Of a DNA stretch of 64,000 bases, positions 55,507 through 64,000 are shown in pieces. Made by a program: the position numbers and the translations under genes. The stretch is from Echinococcus granulosus (Eukaryota > Platyhelminthes > Cestoda > Cyclophyllidea > Taeniidae), in NCBI RefSeq assembly GCF_000524195.1, contig NW_020170412.1:720417-784416 (forward strand). Direction: 5' to 3'. The notes beneath the pieces were generated by a model that did not search any database, had not been told where the DNA came from, and saw only the letters and a list, made by a program, of their open reading frames with translations. Position 1 is the stretch's first letter, and each line of letters opens with the position of its first letter.

Positions 55507-55849
55507 TTCTCTTTATTAAACCGACCCGATCATAGGGATCAGAGGTAGTTCGCCACTAAAAGAGAGGAGGTGTTATCCACCTCTTCAATAAACTTTATGT
55601 TTCTTTTGTTCGGGAAAGCTAGATTTACTTTGATTTGTGATGTAATCGTCCCTTGGTGACGCAGCTTTTCTTAGAATACACATTGTTTGTGCAGGAACAG
55701 CACTAATCGTATGCCATTCTCCGCGGACCCTTCAGGCCACTTCGGTCATCGCCCGGGCGGCATGTCTTTTTCTCTCATGACATTGTCGTGTTAGTAGCCC
55801 TTCAACCACTCCTTGCATCAGGAGATCGCAACTTTTGACACCTTTTCAG

Positions 55850-55918
55850 GAGGTTATGAGCACCACGAACGCATTGTGGAGGGCGTTTGATTCGAAAGAA
55901 CCTCATATTCACCTACAG
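55850..55918 (+). CDS. Candidate 69-nt internal exon, plus strand
   Basis: The exon is bounded by ccttttcag/ and CAG/gtaagtg, both near-consensus, and is exactly 23 codons in phase 0 (EVMSTTNALWRAF then DSKEPHIHLQ). The next strong acceptor (tttttttttcag/, 55984) in the matching phase gives Arg then a stop; in phase 2 it opens a frame reading NYHLLLSKVNLTAQNGNFLL. Either the gene ends there or a different junction is used. Neighbouring exons upstream were not found. Confidence 0.4.
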
Positions 55919-57008
55919 GTAAGTGCACGTTTGGAAGCAGTGTTATTTTGTCTGCTCTTTCCTTTGAAAGTCTTTTTTTTTCAGCGGTAATTACCACCTC
56001 CTTCTTTCGAAAGTCAATCTCACTGCGCAGAACGGAAATTTCCTCTTGTCATCCGCCTGGTTGTAAATTGACGCCTCCTTTATTTACCACAGCATTGGTT
56101 AGCGTCATCATTATTTTCTTCGAGTAATTACTGCCGCATTGTTGATAAAAGCCAACTGAAACAGCTTTTTTGGGAAACAGTAACCTAAGTGGAAATCGCC
56201 AACCTCCGATCAGATGTCGCCCCGTCACAATGTACCACCAATGCCGCTGCTTCATTTTTCCAATCCGCTCCCAATTGGTTTCCTTTTAAGTAAAGATGCA
56301 ATACATGTGTGATCCACGGTTTGGAGTGAGAAAATCCGCGCATCCTGCATATGTGACGCTGGTGGCAGAGGTGTTAAAGACAAGGAATAGCATTACGTCG
56401 ATGATTTGCGCTTTGGAGAAGCATAAATTCGCCATAGACTTTTCAGTCACTTAATCCTAGTAGCATCGAAGCCAAAAATCATCAATTTTCGGTGTGCCAA
56501 TCCCCAGCGCCTCTCGAAGGGATGCCCTGAACACTATCTTAAATCAATTTTAACAATAGATCAAAGCGACTGTAAACACAACTGATCTACTTCAACACTG
56601 GGTTAGACGTGTGCACCAAGCCAACTTGGCGTAAACTTACACACCACACATGCACACGCTGCTACTCTAACTGGCACAGATTTGTGGAATTGGTTCACTG
56701 GTGCGCAAGCTGGAACCGCTGCATTCAGCCTCCGCCTGCCTGCAAGGTCCGACAGGGTGCAGTTCGCCTTCACGCTGCGAAAAAATCAATACTGCTCGCT
56801 ACCCGTCCGCTATCCATCATGCTCGCCTCTAAGAGAGAGATGGGCAATTATCGCGTTACAGAAGGGTCATTATCCCGACCGCTGTGCCTAGAGGCAAGCG
56901 AAAACGGAATCTTCGCCTACTCCTCCGCACCCACACCCTGGCAACACATGTCTACACATCCCAGAAACGTTTATCCAGATAATGCTGATGGTGATGAGGG
57001 CGATGCAA

Positions 57009-57009
<1 letters not shown>

Positions 57010-57047
<38 letters not shown>

Positions 57048-57050
57048 GTG
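57010..57050 (+). repeat. GAT/ATG trinucleotide microsatellite
   Basis: About 13 GAT units followed by imperfect units. It produces a poly-Asp run in a plus-strand open frame (56609-57085) and poly-His or poly-Ile in other frames; I do not read that frame as a gene. Confidence 0.9.
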
Positions 57051-57143
57051 ATGAGGGAGAGGAGGAGAATGCTGTTCTGGCATGAATACGGTAAATGCAA
57101 AGGAGCGAAAAATTAGCATGGACCTCCTCCTAGTCAGCGTTAC

Positions 57144-57172
57144 ATACGCACACACACACACACACACGCACA
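57144..57172 (+). repeat. CA dinucleotide microsatellite
   Basis: A run of alternating C and A with an ACGC tail. Similar short runs occur near 20301, 44655 and 58412, all outside supported exons. Confidence 0.85.
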
Positions 57173-57936
57173 CGCGTGCGAACCTCGCATTACTGGGTGC
57201 GTGTGTGGGGGCTTGCCACCAGGCTGTGTAAGCTCCCTTGGCATTGCGCGTATGTGCGTCGTCGACGGTGGATCGATGCGCCCGACCAATGGCGTGGCAG
57301 TTGGCGTTCGCTCAACATCTATGTATACGCATGCACGCACCCACGCACGCACGTACGCACGCACATGTACGTGCGCACGGTGGTAGTAGCAGCGGCAGGA
57401 GCGATAGTAGGTGTCGGTTGCTTTATCCTGTGGGTATAGCCTCAGGGCCGCATTTTTCCATACATTCCGTCTTTCTTAGGTCTTAAAAACCAACACCAAC
57501 AACGGCAACAACAACAGGAGGGGTGTGGGGGTGAGACGGGTGAGGGGGTCTAGCATCCCCCATTCAGGCATTGTTTATAACCGGGGCAGGGTAACATGCT
57601 TGTCACTCAGCTCGTTAAGTCCACCCCTTTTAAACATGAGCTCTGTGGAGGTGTTGTTGGGCTTGTCAAAACAGACAGCTAAAGACTCATTTCCTTTAAT
57701 AAAGCCGAGGCGAGGAGACGCAACCCCTACGTTGACGTGGTTTTATTGCACATCGCTTTGGCCATTGTCTCAGCCGAAAGCCCATCACGTGACTCGCTAA
57801 CCACGTAGCATGTCTGTAGGCGCCACTTCAAGTTAAGTTGGACTGGCACGAAAAGCAGGAAACAGTCAGTTTACCTCACACGCAAAACTGAGGAACTTGG
57901 GTGGAAGGAGGGGGTGAGGGGAGGAGGGAGTAGACT

Positions 57937-58129
57937 TCAATCCTCAGCTGCCTTTTTAAGACACCATTTGGGACACTCTTTCCATTTTGTGGACAAAATC
58001 GTCTCCAATGTCGAATGTCCTGGTGTCAAAGTAGCAAAATCACGGAACTTCATCGACTTGTCTGAGACTGAAATGAATTTCTCTTTGTCTTCCCGACCTG
58101 ATTTCGCAGACGGAGTATCTTCACCATCA
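57937..58129 (-). CDS. Candidate terminal exon, minus strand
   Basis: After attgttgcttcag/ at 58130 the minus strand is open for 63 codons in phase 2 and stops at TGA 57937-57939. The peptide is highly charged, beginning DGEDTPSAKSGREDKEKF and ending WKECPKWCLKKAAED, with a CxxxxC pair. The plus-strand frame over the same bases starts from ATG with less natural composition, and I treat it as shadow. The gene's upstream exons between 58130 and 59700 were not identified. Family unknown. Confidence 0.5.
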
Positions 58130-59712
58130 CTGAAGCAACAATTTCGGGTGACTTCATCATTTTAGCAATGGTTAGAGGTGCCTGTTCGGTGATCTCCTTG
58201 CCAAACGCACACAATCATATTGGTGTGACAGTTCCAACTTAATCCATCACCACGTGAGAGGAGGTAGGTGATTATCACCTCTCCTCGCTCTGGCTCTAAG
58301 ACGTGGGGGTGTCAAATTTCACCGAGGTAATCGCATCAGCGTGGCTACACGTAAAACCCCTCTTATGAGTCACAACTTATTGTTCTATCCCGGTGATGGG
58401 GGTAGGCAGCACACACACACACACGTGCACACGAATGCCAACCGTTCGTGTGTGTACATGACTCATGCACGCCACAGAAACCGCCCTCCTGATTAGTGGG
58501 ATTAAGCAAGGCAACTCAGCGTATCAATTACCACCCGTGACAAGACGGGGAAACTGGAATCCAACAGGTCACCCTCTAGTAGTTTAGCTTTACATGAGAC
58601 TCCCTCCAGACAGGGGTGTGACGCATGTCAATTCACTCCAAATGAAGGCATGGCAGTGGTTACTACGAGACCCGATGACAAGTAGAACAGAGCTAATAAG
58701 GGAGTAGACAAATTCCAGGCCATTGGACCAAAAAAGGCCTCATGAACACATTAAATCTGGTTAAAAAAACTCGACAGTGACTCACGATTAGTACCCACTT
58801 CTTAGAGAGGAAGCTGTGAGTTCACAAGTGGCGCGTGCAGCCTCACGACGTGACAAACGAACACCTGGTCACCGGCACCCCACTCCCACAATGACAAACA
58901 CTCCCAATCAAATTTACGTTTCAGAAGACAAGTAAGAACAGGCCTTTGCTACACATTTTAATATTCCTCGGCGCAATGATTATAGGGAGGGAGGGGGGAG
59001 GGTAATGGGTGAGAGTGAAGTGATGAAAATACGCCGTACTGATGCCGGTTGGCTCCTTCCACACGTCGCACCCAAAGTTCCACCTTTATGCATTTGTCGC
59101 CGACTCCTCAACACGCACACAAGTGGTTCAAGGGAGGGAGTATAAAGGGCGATTGAGGAGGCACCACTGCAAGTGGTAGGTAGCGGCAGTGATGGTGAGT
59201 GATGCGAGCAACAAGGGAAACTGTGTTCAGGGTCACGTGGGTTCCTTGTTGCGCACTTTTGGTTGGGTGCGTGCATACCAAAATATGAGGGAGAGGAAGA
59301 GAAAGTAGTAGCAATGCAGGTGATGAAGATGACGAGGAAGGGATGGAGTAGGATCTTGAGACTAAATGATTATGATGAGGCGGTGAGAGGGAAGAAGAAG
59401 AAGATAAGAAGACGCCTAAGACTCGTCATTTCACTCTTTGGTCAGCTGTACACAGATATGATACTTTGTTAATAAATCCCCAAAAACACATTGGTGAGAG
59501 GGAGTCAAAGAAGGTAGGGGGAGTAGGAGCGGACATATGGAAAGCCACTGCTGCTCCACTTGTTTGTTTCTTCGGTGGGGGGTCAAAGTGGGGCCGGGCG
59601 GGGCAGGACGGGGCGACAGGAGGGTACACAGAAGCCCAAATAATTCCCTGATTTTCTTCCACCTCTCTTGGGGAATAGGGTGCGAAGGGGACTTGAAAGA
59701 GTGATTAGATAC
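58130..59712. other. Purine- and CA-rich spacer, no exon defined
   Basis: Contains a CA run near 58412 and G/A-rich stretches around 58980-59600. Open frames on both strands are biased by this composition. Upstream exons of the terminal exon 57937-58129 are expected here or beyond. Confidence 0.45.
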
Positions 59713-61660
59713 CTAAATTTCCGCCACGGACAGATTCGCCATCTGTGTCTCCAGCGTAGGTGCTAATCCCGACGTCCCATTGGTTGTCGCCGCTACTGGG
59801 TGTTCAGAAGACCCCACACTGACCCCCTCACCCTCTTTTACCCCATGACCATTCTGCGCGCTCCTAGCCTGGTGCACCCCATTGATGTGAGATTTCGAAC
59901 CACGGGGTTTCAGCGGAGAGGAGATGGCAGTAACAGCGGCGCCAGTAGAGGAAGTAGGAGGAAGCACACCACCTCCATAAAAATGAGACCGCGAGAGACC
60001 GGCAGCAGGATCATTAAACATTCCCTCCGCCGACGCACTTTGGTAGAAGGCGGGGTTAATCGTCTGCTGTTGTTGCTGGCGGTATATATAGCCTAAAACG
60101 GTCAACCAATCAATCAATCAACACCCCTGTTCACATACATTTCCATACATAAGAAACAAGAACGTACTCATATCACCCGCCGGGGTAGTGGGATAGGCAG
60201 AAGCAGCAGGCGCTGTAATAAAGGGCATCTGGTTGGCGGTGACAATAGCAGCCATGAAGTCGTTCATGGCGTTAGCCTGATTTGGCACCTGATTGACATT
60301 TCCGTTAGGCACAGGAGCAGAGTTTTGGGCCTCGGAAGGGGAGACGGAAGGAGGAGCAGGTTGGTAGTAGTATCCAGGAGTAGCTTGGTAGTAGAAATGC
60401 TGCGAAGTGGCTGCAGCCGCCGCTGCAGCAGCTGCCGCAGCAGATTGGTAAGAGAATGGGAAAGTCAGATAGGGATGTGTCGCGGCCATTGGCGGATTTC
60501 TCGGTGGTGGAGCTGTGGACACCGAGGCCTGCGAAGGCGGTGGTGGCCGTGCCACCGAAGACTCATACCACGCGTCGGACCTACCTATCGTAGGTTGATT
60601 GAAGAGCTTTTCAGCGGCCTGCTGATCATAGCTGGCTCGGAAAGGCGACCTGTTTGTCACATGATGCGCAGCTTGCGGCCAGGCGAAGTGATTTTGCAGT
60701 GCCGGCTGTTGGCCGAGACTGTTGTAGTAGAAGAGATTCAGCATAGCCTGCTGAATATCAGCCAGAGAAAATTGTGGTGTTACTTGTGCCATTGCTAAAA
60801 AAAAAAACAAGACTAGCTCGGGACAACGGGAACTAAGATCGACATTGACGCGCAGAACTTACCTCTTTGACGAAAAGAAACTTCTCGAGGAACAGCAACA
60901 CGGACATCACACTTGGAAGTAAAAGAGACGTTTAAGAAAAAAAGAATTGAAAACCAACAAGAAAATTCGGGTACTCACACTTTTTCCATTAATCTCCTGC
61001 CTCTCGATAGAAGCAGCCCTCTTAGCCTCGTACTCCGAGGAGAATACAACAAAAACATAACTCCTACGCCTCATCCTAGTGCTATCAAACGGTGTCTCAA
61101 CTGCTTCAACTTTGCCAAATTTACTGAAATGCTCTTCAATTTCCTTAGGGCTGACATCAGGGTCAAGACCACCAACAAAAACTTTGCGCTGGGTGTCCTT
61201 CGGGCACTTCGCCGGTTTGGGGTCAATTTTCTTCCCATTGACTATGTGTTCAGGAATGCTCAAGACCTATAAACAATTCAGCACTTCTAATAGGATCTAA
61301 CCTTTTTAACGGACTCATCGCTTTTGAAAACTATGAAACCGAAGCCACGAGAGCATCCCGTGTCTCGATAGAGCTTCACAGCACAGGACACAATCTCCCC
61401 AAATTTAGAAAAATAATCAATAAGATTTTCTAAATCACAGTAAGAAAAGAGGACGGCGTACGCTCAGTAGTATCTGGCGTCAACGCTCCGACAAAAATCT
61501 TCTTGTTCGAGCGGGGACTCCCCGAGCAGTTATTCTCAGGCCTGTGTACGTCGCAGTTCTCGGGGATTAGCGAGGAACAAGACTTATTAACACCATTCTC
61601 CTCTCCGTTGGTAGTTACCTCAACACTTTTAACATCATTAAGGGAACGCTCCTGAGACAT
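59713..61660 (-). CDS. Two-RRM hnRNP (A/B/D, squid or DAZAP1-like), complete six-exon gene
   Basis: This is an RNA-binding protein expected in the nucleus or in mRNP granules. Minus-strand exons are 61462-61660, 61302-61429, 60979-61266, 60863-60911, 60168-60794 and 59713-60092. Phases close exactly (1671 nt, 556 aa). RRM1 starts at residue 54 with RNP2 KIFVGAL and has RNP1 RGFGFIVF. RRM2 starts at residue 137 with RNP2 KVFVGGL and has RNP1-like SYVFVVF. The tail from about residue 223 is low complexity: Gln, Pro and Ser rich, with a run of 12 alanines, YYY-containing segments and a five-glutamine run just after the last splice. Introns 1 and 2 are 32 and 35 bp, and intron 1 falls inside RRM1 right after the PDTTE motif. 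An AG acceptor sits 15 nt upstream of the ATG (at 61676), so the 5' end is either cis-spliced or trans-spliced. The two-RRM architecture is certain; the exact hnRNP subfamily is not. Confidence 0.93.
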
Positions 61661-61676
61661 AGTTTAAAATAATCCC
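61661..61676 (-). promoter_or_regulatory. Splice acceptor just upstream of the hnRNP start codon
   Basis: On the minus strand GTGTTTTAG is followed by a 15-nt leader and the ATG at 61660. Flatworms use both cis-splicing and spliced-leader trans-splicing of 5' ends (established knowledge); the sequence cannot tell which. A similar acceptor (ACGTTTAG) lies just before the PIX start codon at 34564. Confidence 0.45.
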
Positions 61677-62724
61677 TAAAACACGCAGCAGAGAAATGTC
61701 AGCTAGTCCGCCAACCAAACACTAGGACGGCAAATCCGGGGTTGGTGAACTTAAACAAAGTAGAAAGAAAAAAATCAACCATTTCAAAATATTGCACTTT
61801 TTACCTGACACGTTCATGTAGGCTTCTTTTTGGTGGACAACAGTAAAGCAAGCTGTATGTGTGTTCAGATAAGGCAAATACACATAATGTGCAAAAAACT
61901 GCATTCATGGATATCATAGAATCCGAAGTCTTCCTCAAAGTCACAATAGGCAAAGACAAAATAAAAGTATTTAAATAACAAAAACAGTTGTTTGGCTCCT
62001 ATGAAGGTATGTGGGTCATAGATCATGGTGAAAGATCAGCATCTACTAAATGTGGCCCACTGAGGTTTAAAAAAAAAAATTTTAAGAGACATTCCTAGAT
62101 TTTCCCTGAATAATGTTCTACATTAAAGATTACTGCCCCTTTTTCCTTAAAAGACAAATCGAGATTAGGGGTATCAGTAGTTTAGTTTTTCAGCAAGTAT
62201 GATATGTTTTTCCTAACTTACCATAGGAATAGGCTCGTAGATCTCCTCTTCCCTGGTCCTCATACTCTTAGAACTCCTAGACTGATTTGGCTTTGATATG
62301 CTTATTAGGATAAGTAAATAAGGAAGGCAAGTACACAGTTTAGGGGCAGTGAATAGAAAACCTCTCTCCGGGTTGCAGACGTTGACGCCTCAGTCACGAG
62401 GTGACTCGTAAGCCCGCCTCTTCTCCAAACAGAATATAAAAACAACAAAGACATTACATTGCACATTCAGCTTGGCAAACCAATAAAACTAAATCAAAGG
62501 AAGAGTGTATTTGTGGGATTTTTGTGGAGAAGTCCAAAAACAGCTCCACAGACCTACTTTAGGACATCTATTATTTTACACGTCGTTTGCATTTCTACGA
62601 TGACAAATTACCTATCTATTTTGCTCTGATAATGTTAAATGGGGCATAAAGGCAATGTCACTGGTTCTCCGGCAAAGATCCAAGTGTTATTGCTGTAGGC
62701 GGACTCGTAGAAAGCCTTTTTTGT

Positions 62725-62912
62725 AATACGACGGTTATTTAACTGCCCTTTTTGGTAAAGGGCCACTTTTGGCTTAGCCATTATACCTTGCTGGGTGGGC
62801 TGACTTCCAGGCCATACCAGTAGCTCCAATGCTTTCTCTATGTCAAATATATACGCGCATATTCTGCCCGAATATTACGTCTTCCTTCGTCCTCAGGGAA
62901 GTCTCAGAATGC
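62725..62912 (+). repeat. Interspersed repeat family 1, copy D
   Basis: Nearly full length but diverged: AATACGACGGTTATTTAAC, GGGCCACTTTTGGC, TTGCTGGGTGGGCTGAC and TCCTTCGTCCTCAGGGAAG. It runs directly into the second repeat unit at 62915. Confidence 0.78.
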
Positions 62913-62914
62913 AG

Positions 62915-63545
62915 CAATGGTGGCAGAGGAAAGCAAACCCGATCTTAGAGAACAGCCACAATTATTTCTATTGCTAGGTGGTAAACATTAGCAAGGCAGA
63001 GGAAGTGCATATGCTACGGATGGGAGAATTGGTGGTGACCATAAACAGAAGGGCTGAAACTAACGTCTACCTTTGGCAACTACCCCAGTCCCGTGTTTGC
63101 AGAAAAGTTTTTAACAACTAAAGCAGCATTGGCCGTGATCCATCTGGAATGGTTTCATTGTGGAGTTTCCCTACCATGCCTCCATAAAGTTGTCGACAAA
63201 ATGAACTCGTGATACCTCCCTCAAATCTCTACGAGCTGAATAGAGCGCGGATAGATATGACCGGGCAGTTCCGAAGTGGGAACAACATGGGAGGGAGGAA
63301 CAGACGTAAAGTCCCTCTTTCGCGAACCTGTGTTAAAGCCCGTCTTCCCCTACACAAGTCTGCTTTTGGGCCAGTATTTCTACATCTATCTATGGACAGG
63401 CATGATGGCTAGCACAAATCACCATTCCTGAATCCGGTTCCCAAACCGGACGAAAAGCCAGATTCAGTTAAATTGCCAGTCAAGCATCTCTACAAATGAA
63501 TAGAAATTTGAAGATTGGCACAAGAGGCTTGCAATAGTTTCCTTA
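62915..63545 (+). repeat. Repeat family 2, copy 2
   Basis: Diverged copy of 6925-7590 (AGCAAACCCGATCTTAGAG, GGCAACTACCCCAGTCCCG, GGAATGGTTTCATTGTGGAG, CTGCTTTTGGGCCAGTATTTC). It sits between family-1 copies D and E, so the two families may be parts of one composite element. Confidence 0.6.
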
Positions 63546-63632
63546 CAGCACTAACTTCGTTGTGATGGCTGACGCGAAGGATTAGCCTGTGAAAGCGCTG
63601 GATACGGAGCCCAAAAGAGCAGAGGGGTTGTG

Positions 63633-63800
63633 TAATACATTGGCTGTTTGTCTGACAATCGGTTTCCGTAAAAGGCTACTTTGTCTTAGCCACTGTTGTC
63701 TTGGCCATTGTATCTCACCAGGTTGGCTGGCCTCCGGGCCATACCAGTAGTCCCTCTGCCTTCGGTATATCGGTTATGTATATTCTACCCGCGTATTATG
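63633..63800 (+). repeat. Interspersed repeat family 1, copy E (diverged)
   Basis: Matches copy A in order (AATACATTGGCTGTTTG, TCACCAGGTTGGCTGG, CCATACCAGTAGTCC, TATTCTACCCGCGTATTAT). The next copy starts immediately where it ends, giving a head-to-tail pair. Confidence 0.65.
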
Positions 63801-63803
63801 CTG

Positions 63804-64000
63804 TAATGCGATAGTGGTTTATCCCTCGGTATTGGTAAGGCGCCACTTCTGGACTTTTGAATTTGCCCTCTTGTACCCCGCTGGGTGGGCTGACCTTTGG
63901 GTCGTACCAGTAGCCCAAGCACCTTCTCTGTGCTGAATATATATTCTGCCCGAGTATCGTGTCTTCTTTCGTCTTCAGGGAGTCTCGGGACGATACAATG
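63804..64000 (+). repeat. Interspersed repeat family 1, copy F (near full length)
   Basis: Very close to copy A throughout, from AATGCGATAGTGGTTTATC to TCTTCAGGGAGTCTCGGGAC. It runs to the window edge and may continue. Confidence 0.85.

Noticed and set aside
56609..57085. 158-codon plus-strand frame with a poly-Asp run
   Set aside because: Its length depends on the GAT microsatellite; the upstream part has unnatural composition and competing open frames.
60325..60798. 157-codon plus-strand frame, Arg/Trp-rich
   Set aside because: Antisense shadow of the hnRNP low-complexity exon.

Overview
This is eukaryotic nuclear DNA, most likely from a flatworm and probably a tapeworm (inference). Protein-coding signal is broken into many short exons with GT..AG borders. 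Several introns are only 31-44 bp long, there are two tandem dynein light chain first exons, and the spaces between genes hold degenerate interspersed repeats, palindromic 18-mers and microsatellites. No bacterial or viral gene organisation is visible. Two 100-base N runs are assembly gaps (11804-11903 and 52306-52405).

Layout. 1-9059 is mostly non-coding, apart from one candidate minus-strand exon (4097-4352) and one copy of a diverged repeat (about 6925-7590). 9060-14460 (+) is a complete ten-exon gene for the phagophore assembly factor PHAF1 (C16orf70/UPF0183 family). 17566-18643 (-) holds two first exons of LC8-type dynein light chains. 19632-23671 (+) is a chain of exons from an unrecognised gene. 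It converges on 23856-34564 (-), a PIX-type Rho guanine-nucleotide exchange factor (ARHGEF6/7 family: SH3, DH, PH and a C-terminal conserved helix). 34565-44155 holds repeats and no supportable gene. 44156-51216 (-) is a second unrecognised multi-exon gene, with a well-defined 3' half. 51958-58129 holds scattered good exons on both strands, interleaved with a long GAG microsatellite. 59713-61660 (-) is a complete six-exon two-RRM hnRNP gene. 62725-64000 is packed with repeat copies.

The recognised genes belong to ordinary housekeeping and cytoskeletal systems: autophagy (PHAF1), Rac/Cdc42 signalling (PIX), dynein cargo binding (light chains) and mRNA handling (hnRNP). They are not an operon or a dedicated system. 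I found no previously undescribed multi-gene system. The points that deserve a second look are the mini-intron class, a 21-nt microexon in PIX, a recurring 18-bp palindrome, an interspersed repeat family, and the two unrecognised spliced genes.

Exon models were assembled by hand from reading frame, splice consensus and phase agreement. Where phases did not close, the entry says so.
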